Shown: in pieces, positions 11,844 to 23,480 of the stretch | Layout of the letters: each line of letters begins with the position of its first letter | How positions within the stretch are numbered: the stretch's first letter is position 1 | From: Strongylocentrotus droebachiensis | Taxonomy: Eukaryota; Echinodermata; Echinoidea; Camarodonta; Strongylocentrotidae | Direction of reading: 5' to 3' | Assembly (NCBI GenBank): GCA_035222895.1 | Contig: JAVYIG010007438.1 | Span: 1-64,000 of the forward strand | Length of the DNA: 64,000 nucleotides | Program-made: the position numbers and the translations under genes | The notes under the pieces: generated by a model | Told to the model about the DNA's origin: nothing | The model's database searches: none | What the model saw: only the letters and a program-made list of their open reading frames with translations

Positions 11844-12351
11844 ATTTGGTGAATTAAAGATGAAAAAAAAAGTATTTATAAACAAATTGCATCATTTACA
11901 ACCATGAAAACTGACATTGTACGAGATAAATGCATGAATTAGTCACACTGACATAACAAAAGTACCATCACATCATTGTGAAAATATTTTAGGCATGGCA
12001 TGCAGGAAATTATCCCAGGGAGTTCAAATGGATTCCCTGGTTAGTGGTTACCCGGTCGTCATGCAGTTAAACCCATTACACAGTAAGTGAAATAGTAAGT
12101 GAAATAGTAAGTGACAATATACATCCATCATAATAAGAAAAAACGCATAGCAATATAATAACATCTGCAGAGAACTGGCAATGAATACTCTATATTCTAT
12201 TACTATACTAGACAAGTTATGTACGAGCCGGAAGACAGAAATTCCTTTCAGACAATAGGAACTATTTTGTTTGTAGACATGCAGGTAATCGGGATTTTTT
12301 AGATGATTGCCCCGATTACTTGTTCAATTATCTGAGGTGTTTGATGTCTCT

Positions 12352-13070
12352 ACCAGGCGCGGATCCAAAGGGGGGGGGGGAGCGGGCTGCCCCCCCCCCC
12401 CCCGCAAAAAGAGAGAGAGAGAGAGAGAAGGAAACGAAGGAAAATAAAGAAGGGGAAGAAGAAAAGAAAAGGGGGAAAAGAAGGAGATGGGGGGGGGGTC
12501 AAAAGGGTCTTGCCTCCCCCTTTTCGAAAATGAAAGAGAAGAAAGGAAAGGGAAAGAAAAAAGGAAAAGAGGATATAAAGAGGCAGAAGAAAAGAAGGGG
12601 GATATCAGTTGCAATTTTCCCGCTAACATTTTGTGGATCGGGGAGGGGGGGGGGGGGCAAAAGGCCCTTGCCTCTTCCCCCCACCCCCGCCAAAAAAAGA
12701 GAGAAGGATGGGAAAGGAAACTGGAGGAGAGCTAAAAGGGAACAAAAAAGAAAAGAGTGAAAAGAAGTGGAGATCAGTTGCGATAAATCCCGCAAACAAC
12801 GCGTGGATCAGGGGGGAGGGGGCGAAAGGCGGGGCGGGGGGCGAAAGGTCCTCATGCCTCCCCCAGCAAACCTTAAAGAGAGAAGGAAGGGAAGGGAAAG
12901 GGAAAGAGAAGGGAAAAGAAAAGAGGAGAGAAAGGGAAAGAAAAAAAAAGAGAAAGAAGAAAGGTATAGAGGAGGTCAGTTGCAAGTTTACCTGCCAACA
13001 AGGTGTAGATCAGAGGGGGCGCACTGGCGTACTGATGGTGGAGAAGGGGGCAGTTGCCCCCCCCTAAATT
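12352..13070. repeat. Decayed tandem array of G-run, C-run and purine-run units
   Basis: Four to five units of about 130-190 bp each hold GTGGATC followed by a G run, a GCAAAAGG-CCTTGCCT-CCCCC block, a long AAAGGGAAAGAG purine tract, and GATCAGTTGCAA.TTTCCCGC. It starts at CCAGGCGCGGATCC, a terminus like those of the hAT-like elements here, but no matching right end or target duplication was found. The long open frames over it on both strands (Lys/Glu/Arg- or Pro/Phe/Ser-rich) are artefacts of the composition. Confidence 0.7.
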
Positions 13071-13317
13071 AAATTAAAACGTGGTTCATTTCAATTCGAT
13101 GATATACAAAATTAATGTTGCTGAAATGACATAAATTTCCGAGATTTTTCCTCACTTTTTGGTCAATTACTTTTGTATGCGTTTGTTGGAAGATGACCAA
13201 TTGCAAAATGACTGGGTTCATGTAGGCCTACATGTATTTTCAGTCTTGTGTACCCTTTGTTGCCTGATGACGCCACCCGGCCGCCCCACTCTTTTTTTTA
13301 GCTTTGTATACGTAGCA

Positions 13318-13440
13318 AGGCCACCTATCAACGGGATTCCATATCCTTTAAACTGCTGCGGCAGAGCAACAAGACCAAGCTCTGTAATTATTAGGAAGTC
13401 TGTCCAGTAGTGCCGTGTTTGTGCCATCGAACTGGATCGA
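13318..13440 (+). repeat. Dispersed repeat, copy 1 of 2
   Basis: The block from ATTCCATATCCTTTAAACTG through GAGCAACAAGACCAAGCTCT to TTTGTGCCATCGAAC recurs at 18300-18420 with small changes. Neither copy shows an open reading frame of note. The two copies bracket the 2.2-kb element and its duplication. Confidence 0.7.
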
Positions 13441-13849
13441 CCAAATCGATTGATTCATAATATATATTTTCCCGTAACATGAGAGTAATTTTAATAGTTT
13501 CATACAATTAATTAAATGTAATGTTAACTGTTATATTGTATAATTGTTTTAAATGGGGGCACGCTACAAGAGTCCTATCTCGCACCCCGGGGCAACGTGT
13601 CTGACACGGCCGGTTGTATAGCAACTACTCCGAAGATCAAGATTACATTAATCTTGATCTAAGGAGACACGAACGAACGAACCTATCAACAGTGGCCACT
13701 TTCTCTGTTTCCCTTGAGTGGCCACAAGGCATATTGCTCCGTTTAGTCTCATTTCACAACGCCCCCTATCGTCAGAGTCAGCAGCCTAACATGTGGACGT
13801 TTTTTTTTTAAAATCGTTAAAAATTCATTTTTTGTTTAAACGAAAAGCA

Positions 13850-16057
13850 CATCCACCCAGGGGCGTCGCCAAAGGAGGGGGGGGGGGGGGGTGTGGGGGG
13901 GGGGGTGCGACACCCCCCACCTGTCAGGATATTGTCGGTAAAATTGCGCTGCCGTCGGGAAAAAGAGAAAAGGGAGAGGGAAAAAAAGAGAGGGAAAAAA
14001 AGAGAGGGAAAAAAAGAGAGGGGAAAAAAGAGAGGGAAAAAAAGAGAGGGAAAGGGAAAGAAAAGAAAAAAAGAAAAGGAAAAAAAAAGAAAGAAAGGAA
14101 AAGAAAGGAAAGAAAGGAAAAGAAAGAAAAGAAAAGAAAGGAAAGAAAGGAAAAGAAAGATAAGAAAGAAAAGGAAAAAAGAAGAAAAAAGAGTGAAAGG
14201 GAAACAAAAGAAACGGGGGATGAAAGAGAGGAGAGAGAGGGGAGGTAACAGTCTGAGAGAGGAGGAGTGGGAGTAAAAGAGAGAAGGGAGTTGTTGGGTG
14301 GAGTCGTCTAGTCGAGGGAGCAAGAAAGCCACGGGTAAATATGTTGCTGTGTCGGGTCAGCTGTGTCGGTATTCTTGCTCGATCCTCGTGTACTATATCA
14401 ATGCAGAAGTTTGGAGTCGTTGAGATGTATATTGTCGGTCGTCCGACAAGTTTTTTTTCCTACGAACTGTGACTTTTTATCCGCTGTGACGACTTCGAGA
14501 GTGACTACAACTACAATACTTGTATTTTCTCGAAGTTTCACTTTCCTATAATACCACCTAAAGAAATCAGAGGTTTAAATTTTCGGGGAAACTAAATTCA
14601 AACAAGGTTTAAGAGTCAACAACGGTACGACGAATCGTCTTCCTTTCTTTATATTGTGATGAAACGCCAAAAATTCCGCGCTTCGCGCGGAAGGGGAAAC
14701 TTGATTTAAACGAGTCGAGAACGGTACAACGAATCGTGTTCTTTCTCAAATAATTTGAGGAAACGTCAAAGCTTTCGCGCGAGAGGGGGAAACTGAATTC
14801 AGACAAAATTAATAGGGCTTATTTAGAGTCGAAAACGATACAACGAATCGTGTTCTAGCTTTCTCTAATAATTTGAGGAAACGTCAAAGCTTTCGCGCTT
14901 CGCGCGAGAGGGGGAAACTGAATTCAGATGAATAGGGCTCAATAAGATTCGAAAACGGTACGAGGAATCGTCTTCCTTTCTCTATATTGTGATGAAACGC
15001 CAAAAATTCCGCGCTTCGCGCGAGAGGGGGGAAACTGAATTCAGACAAAATTAATAGGGCTTATTTATAGAGTCGAAAACGGTACAACGAATCATGTTCT
15101 TTCTCTAATGATATGAGGAAACGTCAAAGCTTTCGCGCTTCGCGCGAGAGGGGGAAACTGAATTCAGATGAATAGGGCTTATTAAGAGTCGAAAACGGTA
15201 CGACGAATCGTCTTCTTTCTCTAATAATTTAATGAAACGTCAAAACTTGGGGGAAGCTTCATTCAGATAAGGATTAAGAGTCGAGAACAGTACACCGAAT
15301 CGTCTGCTTTTTCTCATAATTTAATGAAACGTCAAAGCTTCCGCGCTTCGCGCTGGAGGGGGAGAAACTGAATTCAGACAAGGATTAAGAGTCGAGAACA
15401 GTACACCGAATCGTCTGCTTTTTCTCATAATTTAATGAAACGTCAAAGCTTCCGCGCTTTGCGCGGGAGGGGGGGGGGAACTGAATTCAGAAAAGGATAA
15501 ACAGTCGAGAACGGTACAGCAAATCGTCTTCTTTTTTTATAATAATTGAATGAAACGTCAAAGCTTTCGCGCTCCGCGCGGGAGGGGGGGGGGGGGACTT
15601 CATTCAGCCAAGGATTACTAGTCGAAAACGGTACAATTAATCGTCTTTTTCTTATAATTTAAGGAAACGTCTAAGCTTCCGCGCTTCGCGCGGGAGGCCC
15701 ATCACCCACACCCCCCCCTAATGAGCGCGCTTGTAAGTGATTCTCTTGCTCACTACCGCCCCTCCCTAAAATAAGGTCCTAGCTCGGCCGCGCCTGCATT
15801 AAAATATATAGCTATGATGCTGACTAAATTGAAGAAATAATTCGTATATTTATGTCGTCGAGGAAAATGACGCATATGCAAGTACTACAGATAGTCCATA
15901 GGAAAAACAATTTAGCCCTTGGCCCCAGGTTTATAGGGTTGAATTTGTAGATATTGGACATTTAATTTTGTCGGTAATTGGTGGCTAGTTTTGTCGGTAA
16001 TCGTTGGCCTCTACACCCCCCCACTGAATAAGGTCTAGCGACGCCCCTGCATCCACC
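13850..16057. mobile_element. 2.2-kb hAT-like non-autonomous element with internal minisatellite
   Basis: The element (13858-16049) has termini CAGGGGCGTCGCC and GCGACGCCCCTG and perfect 8-bp flanks CATCCACC. From the left it contains G runs, a GGGAAAAAAAGAGA-type purine tract (about 13965-14250), and roughly ten units of an about 110-bp repeat (14600-15690). The units carry GTCGAAAACGGTAC, CGAATCGTCTTC and the hairpin CGCGCTTCGCGCG; a spacer then leads to the right end. No transposase is present, so it must move by another element's enzyme. The long open frames in the purine tract are composition artefacts. Confidence 0.85.
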
Positions 16058-17374
16058 CCGACGTACGTTATCACTAGCTCTTTCATTGGACCCCTCATGT
16101 CTCATTGACTTTTGAAAGTTCACCCACCGTAATTTTTCAAAATAGGTTGCAAGCTCGCCATTGCCTATAATACACATGTGAAACAAGTCGAACTTTGGAC
16201 TCAGTCTGCCAAGCGATTATACGATTATAGGTCAAGCACACGAAGGATAAGAAGCATGAATTATCAATTATCACTTCTGCTATGTTCATTATGTCCATTT
16301 CATCCAACCCCCCACCGTAATTTTTCCATTTATAAAAGCAAACATTTTGCCGAGTTTAGCCAAAACATGAATATTCATGAGTCGAGAACAGTACACCGAA
16401 TCGTCTGCTTTTTCTCATAATTTAATGAAACGTCAAAGCTTCCGCGCTTTGCGCGGGAGGGGGGGGGGGGAACTGAATTCAGAAAAGGATAAACAGTCGA
16501 GAACGGTACAGCAAATCGTCTTCTTTTTTTATAATAATTGAATGAAACGTCAAAGCTTTCGCGCTCCGCGCGGGAGGGGGGGGGGGGGGGACTTCATTCA
16601 GCCAAGGATTACTAGTCGAAAACGGTACAATTAATCGTCTTTTTCTTATAATTTAAGGAAACGTCTAAGCTTCCGCGCTTCGCGCGGGAGGCCCATCACC
16701 CACACCCCCCCCCTAATGAGCGCGCTTGTAAGTGATTCTCTTGCTCACTACCGCCCCTCCCTAAAATAAGGTCCTAGCTCGGCCGCGCCTGCATTAAAAT
16801 ATATAGCTATGATGCTGACTAAATTGAAGAAATAATTCGTATATTTATGTCGTCGAGGAAAATGACGCATAGGCAAGTACTACAGATAGTCCATAGGAAA
16901 AACAATTTAGCCCTTGGCCCCAGGTTTATAGGGTTGAATTTGTAGATATTGGACATTTAATTTTGTCGGTAATTGGTGGCTAGTTTTGTCGGTAATCGTT
17001 GGCCTCTACACCCCCCACTGAATAAGGTCTAGCGACGCCCCTGCATCCACCCCGACGTACGTTATCACTAGCTCTTTCATTGGACCCCTCATGTCTCATT
17101 GACTTTTGAAAGTTCACCCACCGTAATTTTTCAAAATAGGTTGCAAGCTCGCCATTGCCTATAATACACATGTGAAACAAGTCGAACTTTGGACTCAGTC
17201 TGCCAAGCGATTATACGATTATAGGTCAAGCACACGAAGGATAAGAAGCATGAATTATCAATTATCACTTCTGCTATGTTCATTATGTCCATTTCATCCA
17301 ACCCCCCACCGTAATTTTTCCATTTATAAAAGCAAACATTTTGCCGAGTTTAGCCAAAACATGAATATTCATGA
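15391..17374. repeat. Tandem duplication of 990 bp, near identical
   Basis: Copy 1 is 15391-16380 and copy 2 is 16381-17374. They differ mainly in G and C run length and a few single bases. The unit covers the last minisatellite units of the 2.2-kb element, its right terminus and about 330 bases of flank, so it arose after that element inserted. The junction lies at GAGTCGAGAAC in the minisatellite, with little homology at the other end. Confidence 0.9.
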
Positions 17375-17925
17375 ACGGTCAGACAATACAGCCTTTTAGT
17401 ACGTAACGTATAGTGAATGGGAATGGGCGATGATCCGTCCAGGAGGTAGAGGTCAGTGGTTTGTGCTGGCAATGTTCACGCGAGCGAAAATGAGACAATC
17501 GGAGCAATATGGGTTTGAATGGTTTGCGGCATTTCGTATGACTTAGGGGCAGGGTGGGGGTGCAACATTCTGCACATATTACATGGATACATTAGTTTTT
17601 ATTCAATTTAAAGGGCACTTACATTGAAGGTTACCTGTCATAGATCCAAAATAAGTTTTAAAGAACTAAAGATTCTTGCGATGTCCCATCAAAACTTGAA
17701 CGTGAATTCTCAATCCCACGCCCCTATCCCACATCCCAGGAGTGTTGAGTAGTGTTGATTTTTTTAAATCTGTCACATATCCCATCCACCTTCAAGATTC
17801 TCACAAAGGAAAATAATGTGGTAATGAATAAATTTGGACAAAAAACATTTGTATAACTTTGCGGATCCGAAATGAGCGCAGACTTATAGCCTGCTTGATG
17901 TGCGCATAAGCTGCATGTGCGTAAC
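17375..17925. other. No gene recognised
   Basis: This is mixed-composition sequence leading into a CpG-rich stretch. I see no exon with paired splice sites and no repeat shared with other parts of the window. Confidence 0.5.
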
Positions 17926-18159
17926 ATGTGCAATTTTCAACCAATCAGAAGGCAAGGAACCGCGCGTCGATACGTTACAATGCTTTGACCCTCGCGCGCG
18001 ACCTCTATCTCGCATCTTCACTTCGCGCGCACGCGCGCGATGTACCCACAAACCTTATACCCATATCATCCGTAGATCTAGACTTAGAAACTACGAACGT
18101 AAAATGGGAATTCTTCTTACGAAAGTGAGCCCTTTGTGCTGTTGCCGTTCACAAAAAAG
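17926..18159 (+). CDS. CpG-rich promoter and first exon of an unidentified lipid-anchored protein (partial)
   Basis: ATG at 18104 opens an 18-codon exon, MGILLTKVSPLCCCRSQK, ending at 18159 with a GTAAAG donor (phase 2). Gly2 fits N-myristoylation and the CCC cluster fits palmitoylation, so membrane attachment is likely. Upstream, 17926-18060 is unusually rich in CpG (GCGCGCGACC, CGCGCGCACGCGCGCG) for this AT-rich region and holds a CCAAT box (CAACCAATCAG near 17940), as expected of a broadly used promoter. I could not find a following exon in matching phase; the LINE at 18.5-23.5 kb lies in the presumed first intron. Gene identity is unknown. Confidence 0.5.
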
Positions 18160-18299
18160 GTAAAGTACACTTTCGCCACTTAGCTACCGGTACCGTATAT
18201 GGCTCTTTGTTTTAAATAGATAAATCAATAAGGCATTATTTTACTTGTAGGCTCTGTATAAGCTTGGCTTGTTAGAGCTTTTGTGAGTAGTGTGCCGCG

Positions 18300-18420
18300 G
18301 GGTTTCATATCCTTAAACTTCTGGAAAACAGAGCAACAAGACCAAGCTCTATAATTGTTAGGTTTATCCAATTGTTAGGTTTGTCCAATAATGCAGAGTT
18401 TGTGCCACAGAACTTAGTCG
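18300..18420 (+). repeat. Dispersed repeat, copy 2 of 2
   Basis: This shares TTTCATATCCTTAAACT, GAGCAACAAGACCAAGCTCT and TTTGTGCCACAGAAC with 13318-13440. A short internal duplication (AATTGTTAGGTTTRTCC twice) is unique to this copy. Confidence 0.65.
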
Positions 18421-19747
18421 GACATTTCGATTATATTCTTTTTATGTCGTACGTTTTTATTTTTTTAATACTTGCTGATATCTCCTCAAAAATTATATAG
18501 ACTCTACGAAGTACGATAGACTATCAATTCATTAAATCTGCTGCATCACCATAGCTAAGGTTATATAGCCTACTACTACTTAGAGGTCACTGCAGATTGA
18601 TCTCCTGTAGAGTATCTATAGATCTACTATATTATAGTTAAGTGTAGAAGAATAGTAAAAACAGTAACATCTTTAAGTATAACTCGCCACGATGGGAAAA
18701 GATAGACCTAGGCCTACTCCCTTCCTTGTATTTGCAACTAGGCCTAGACATGGTACAATCCTACTCATCCTGCTCTTTCTGGGTCAACTAATCAATGTTT
18801 TGTGTGGAGAGCGCGCGGATGGAGATTCAAATGTCAATTTGTCTGCCACCAAGTCACCCTATATTTTTAGTCTTAGATTTAGGCCCACTTCTCTTTTGAT
18901 GGACATATAGTCGGGGCTCCCAAGAATAAAACCGATGTAGACTATAAGAGAAGGAAGGAAGATACAGTCATTCTCCTGATGATCATTCTGTCTGGAGATT
19001 GACAACCTTACCCAGGCCCAGTAAAATACCCCTGTGGAGAATGCCACAAAGCCGTTGCCAAATCTCATAGAGCAGTCTTATGTGACTTATGTAACAAATG
19101 GTATCATATTGAATGTGCCAACTTATCTGGAGACCAGTACAAACTAATCCAAAAACAATCAGAACCTTGGTATTGTGATGATTGTAAAAAGCTAAATGAA
19201 TGTTCCATCTGTGAGCAGCTAGTACTAGACACATCCAGGCTTAAGCTGTTATCACTGTAATAGGTGGTACCATACCCGATGTTGTAATGTCCCCCTTAAG
19301 GAATATAAGAACATGCAGAAAGATGGTGCAAGTGCCACCTGGATCTGTTCCGCATGCGACTCTCCCTAATCTTTCGGACTCTCTCTTAAATTCGCCATGA
19401 CCCATTTCAAGTAATAATTCCTTCTCTGCTCTGGCCGATCAACCAGCTCAAGCAGAAGTAGTGAACCAAAGGAGTTTCCCCCCAAAACCGCAAAGCTCCC
19501 CTAGACCCTATACCTCCGTGTCTAACCGTGGAAAGACCAAACTAAACATTCTGCTGGTTGACTGCCTTAGTCTACGCAGCATCACTAAACAAGCTGAACC
19601 CCATGCTATTATAAATTCTGAGAATCCGGATATAGTTCTTGCTTCCGAGACCCACCTCGATGATACTTTTCCCAGCCACTCTGGATTACCGCCAGGGTAC
19701 TGCGCCTACAGTACAGGACTGATAATTATTTGGGATCAGGAGGCACC

Positions 19748-21259
19748 CTCCTAGCCAGGCGCGCCGGAAGCAGTTTGGGATTTGGGGGGCAAACATTCCA
19801 GGGGGCTCACTTTCCAGGGGCAGTGACGTAATGAGAAAAAAAGTTCGGAAGGGGGGGGGGGGGCAGACGAAAAATCTGCATCACCACCAGTCTTACATGT
19901 TACATGCAGGTCCCGCGGAACGTTTTTCAAAGTGGAGTATTATAGATCAGGTAGATCGTAAATTGGCGTGGGGTCCAGGGGCTGAGCCCCCGGAAGCTCA
20001 GGGGTTTTAGGTATTTAATTACGGTTAGATGAGCATCCAGGGGCCCTCTGTAAGGCGATTGATGTGTTCCAAGGGGGGGGGGGAGAGCCCCCAGAATCTC
20101 AGAGGTTTTAATATTTAACTACGGTCAGATGAGCATCCAGAGGCCGTGTTAGGGCTCTTGGTGTGGTCCAGGGGGCAGAGCCCCCGGAAGCTCAGGGGTT
20201 AAAGGTATTTAATTACGGTCAGATGAGCATCCAGGGCCCCGCCTTAGGGCCCTTGATGGGATTCCAAGGGGCAGAGCCCCCGGAAGCACGGGGGTTTTAG
20301 GTATTTAATTACGGTCAGATGAGCATACTAGGGGACCGCCTTAGGGCCCTTGGTGGGGTCCGGGGCGGAGCACCCGTAAGCTCTGGGGTTTTCTGCATTT
20401 AATTACGGTCAGATGAGCATATTTTGGCGTTGGGTCTAGAGCCTAGGCCCCGGTAGGGGGTCAAGGGGCTGAGCCCCCAGAAGTTTAGGGGTTTTAGGCA
20501 TTAAAATTATGGTCAGATAAGCATATTTAGATACCTCATTTGTGACATTGGCAGGTCACTTAATTTTTTTCTCTCTCTTTCTTTCTTTTTCTCTGTAACA
20601 AACTTTTTCAACAATTATTGAGGGTGGCACGAGTCCCCGAGCCCGGCCGTTCTGCAGACCCTAGCATAAATGCTTCTAAATAAGCATATTTTTCGCCCGA
20701 CTGTAAATTTGGGAATTTCTAATTTTCCAACAATCGCATAAAAAGGTATGATCGACTTAAACACAAAATGAGAAAATATACCGGAAAATCATGTCATTTC
20801 AGCAATATTTGTACATCACTGGTATCGATTAAAACAAATACCCCCCCCCCCCCCATCAGTACGCCATCGTTCAGGGGCTCATAATAAGCTTCTCACCCCT
20901 ATAACAAAAAACAGACACGCTTTCCCATTCTCTCGCAATATGTCCACGATATGCGCGTATCGCTATTATAAAAACCTACATTGATAAATATAGGTAGCAT
21001 GCGCAATGTTAACTTTCCTTTTCTTTGAATGGAATTTCATACGTCATTTAAATCAGGTTTTTATTATTGTTATGTTCTTTTGGGTTAAAAATACAAACCA
21101 TCTTTACTCCTTTACTGCTTTTTTTTTTTTTTTTTGAGGGGGGGGGGGGGCGTTTTGGGGGGGCAAAAATACGTTTTGCCCCCCCCCCCACTTTTTTGAT
21201 TGGGGGGGGGGATCTGCCCCCCCTGCCCCCCCCCCACTTCCGGCGCCTATGCTCCTAGC
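19748..21259. mobile_element. 1.5-kb hAT-like element inserted in the LINE endonuclease
   Basis: The element (19756-21251) has perfect 8-bp flanks CTCCTAGC and inverted ends CAGGCGCGCCGGAAG / CTTCCGGCGCCTATG. About five units of a roughly 110-bp repeat fill 19975-20530, each with GGTATTTAATTACGGTCAGA and GAGCCCCCGGAAGC. G and C runs lie near both ends (about 19850 and 21135-21235). Removing it with one flank copy restores the LINE reading frame. It contains no transposase. Confidence 0.92.
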
Positions 21260-21515
21260 ATTCAAAGAAGATATTCTCATGTCACCTGTGAAAAACGGCC
21301 CTTATGATGTCACGTGGGGGAAAATACTGACCTACGGCAAGAAACCTGTCTACATAGGATTTCTCTATCGCAATCCTTCATCAAATATGCAATTATTAGA
21401 GAGCCTTGAAGATGATTTATCCAAGATGGTTTCTGGCCAATCATTACCATTGATCATACTAGGGGGATGTAAACCTACCGGACATCGACTGGGTAACAAA
21501 CTCGGTCAAACCATG

Positions 21516-23329
21516 CCCACAATCAGGGGCGGCCGAGCGACTTCCAAAGTGGGGGGGCACCAACAAAAAAGGGCACTTTCTGGGAAAAAAAGGCACCTAC
21601 ATTGGGAAATCTCAAAGCGAAAATATACCATTTTTTAGACATTGGCTTATACCCCTACATTGTGATTACATTATCAGGGATGATTTCATTATTTAAAAGT
21701 TTCTCTTCATAAATCATACAAGATATCGCTTAAGCATCATACTGTACAGTTGGGTGTGATGTCTGAATATGCATTAACGAGCGAGCGAAGCGAGCGAGAA
21801 AAATTTAAAGATCTGTGAGGTCGCAGTGCGAAAAATTACATCTTATAAAGAGGAAAAAAGCCAATCGTGATGGGGTTATAAGCACATTCTCATAACGGAA
21901 GACTGAAAAGACCTTTGATAAGTAACATAATTATATCATCTTTAAATGCGAGCGAGCGCAGCGAGCGAATTTTGGGGGAAATTGCTCTTAGTAGCCTTAA
22001 ATAAGGGGCACGTTTAATGATTACATGAAAAGGGGGCAATTATCGAAAGGGATAAGACACTTATTAGAAAAGAAAAGGAGCACGTGTCAAAGTACAAAGG
22101 ATAATTATAAGAGGTGAAAATGAGGCATTTTTACACCTGAAAAGAGGCACTCACCAGTGATGAAAAAGAGGCGTTTACGAAAATGGGAAATAGGCATTGT
22201 TGACGGAAAAGGGGCGCCCATCAGATTTTGATAGGGGCATTTATAAGAGATGAAAAGGGGATAGGTCCCTTATTAGAAAGAAAGGGGCACGTATCATTAT
22301 TAAAAGGGATATTATCAGAGGTGAAAAGGGACACTGACCAGATATGAAAAGGGGCACTTATGAAAATGTAAAAGGGGCACTTATAATAAAGGAAAATGTG
22401 CATTTGTTGAATGAGAAGGGGGCACCGTTCAGATTTTTAAAAGGGGCAGTTATGAGTAGGGGAGGGAGCTCTTTCTTTTTAATGGGGGCACTTATCATAA
22501 GGAAAAGGGGCACTTATTAAAAGGGAAAGGGGTAGTTATGAGAAGGGGAAGGAGCTCTCTCTTTTTAATGGGGGCACTTATTGTATTGTATTTATTAACA
22601 TTTATTTCCTTCTCAACAGTACAGTATGAAACACAATGTATATATACATGATACATGTAACAATTATTTCAACATAGAGTATACAGTAAATAATTCAGAT
22701 ACGGAAGGAGGCGAAAACCTTATCATAAGGAAAAGGGGCACTTATTAGAAAATAAAAGGGGCACATGTTAAAATGAAAGGTGTGCTCATCCGAGTTTAAA
22801 AAAGGGGTAGTTATTAAAAGGAGAAGGGGCACTTCTTACAAAGCAAAAAAGGGGCAGTTGTCAAAGTAAAAGGAGCACCTCTCAGTTTTGAATAGGGCAA
22901 TAATCAGAGGTGAAGGGGGCACTTATCAAAAGTGAAAAGGGGCACTTCTCGTACCTGAAAAGAGGCACTTACTAGTGATTAAAAATGGCACTTATTCAAG
23001 ATAATTTCGAGATTTATGAGAATGGAAAATGGACACTTATTGCAAAGGAAAATGGGAACATGCCGAAGGAAAAGGGGCACGTGTCAAAAATAAAAATGGC
23101 ACTCGTCAGAGGTGAAAAGGGGGAAGGGGCACATTTAGTAAGTAATAGGGGCACTTGTCAAAGTAAAAGGTGCACTTTTCCTATGTAAAAGGGGCACTAC
23201 TTACAAAATAAAAGGGGCACTTTTCCTATGTAAAAAGGGGCACTTTGGGGTTATCTGAAAAAGTGGGGGGGGGGGGCACTGTGCCCCCCCTGCCCCCCCC
23301 CCCCCGGGAGAACCGCCTCTGCCCACAAT
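21516..23329. mobile_element. 1.8-kb hAT-like element inserted in the same LINE
   Basis: The element (21524-23321) has perfect 8-bp flanks CCCACAAT and inverted ends CAGGGGCGG / CCGCCTCTG. Most of it (about 21990-23270) is a degenerate array of 25-40-bp units built on AAAAGGGGCACTTATCA. Two copies of GCGAGCGAAGCGAGCGAG-like sequence lie near 21780 and 21955. G and C runs lie at its right end. Excision on paper restores the LINE frame. There is no transposase. Confidence 0.92.
22573..22720 (-). repeat. Retroposon 3' end inserted in the GGGGCACTTAT array
   Basis: A stretch unlike the array starts TGTATTGTATTTATTAAC and ends GGAGGCGAAAACC, with array sequence (CACTTAT / CTTATCATAAGG) resuming on either side. 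The leading TATTGTATTGTATTTATT, read in reverse, looks like the short-repeat tail of a LINE or SINE. This is the third level of nesting: LINE, then hAT-like element, then this piece. Confidence 0.6.
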
Positions 23330-23480
23330 ACGGTCTAGGCCTGAACCAGAAGTTTATGAACATTGTGAACAACTTCTGCTTTAATCAACATGTCCAGGAA
23401 CCTACACGACTCAATAATACGCTCGATATTCTTCTAAACGGCACCTATCCATCGCGGGCCGCAAAGGGACGTTCTTACTA

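Larger units (their letters stand above)
18480..23480 (+). mobile_element. CR1-like LINE with PHD fingers and endonuclease, 3' part missing
   Basis: From the left: an ORF1 start at 18692; a PHD finger at about 19027-19170 (CGEC, CDLCNKWYH, WYCDDC); a second PHD-like finger at about 19250-19370 (RWYHTRC, WICSAC); then an apurinic-type endonuclease. The endonuclease is split over 19461-19750, 21252-21515 and 23322-23480, with ASETHLDD (catalytic Glu), GGTLLAFKED, IGFLYRNPS and TRLNNTLDILL. PHD fingers in ORF1 are known for CR1-like LINEs. The copy is broken by frameshifts (between ORF1 segments, and one extra base near 21479) and has no reverse transcriptase. It lacks its 3' end, the reverse of the usual 5' truncation. 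Confidence 0.85.

Noticed and set aside
12320-13072. Several 80-146-codon frames rich in Lys/Glu/Arg or Phe/Pro/Ser
   Set aside because: They arise from purine runs and G/C runs of a tandem repeat, overlap on both strands and have no domain.
13793-14332. Frames of 120-170 codons made of KEKKKRKE or FFPFLSFL text
   Set aside because: Same cause: the purine tract of the 2.2-kb element.
15962-17399. Two pairs of identical small frames (MFHMCIIGNGELATYFEKLR.. and MKQVELWTQSAKRLYDYRSS..)
   Set aside because: They are identical only because of the recent 990-bp duplication, lie partly in a mobile-element end, and overlap antisense to each other.
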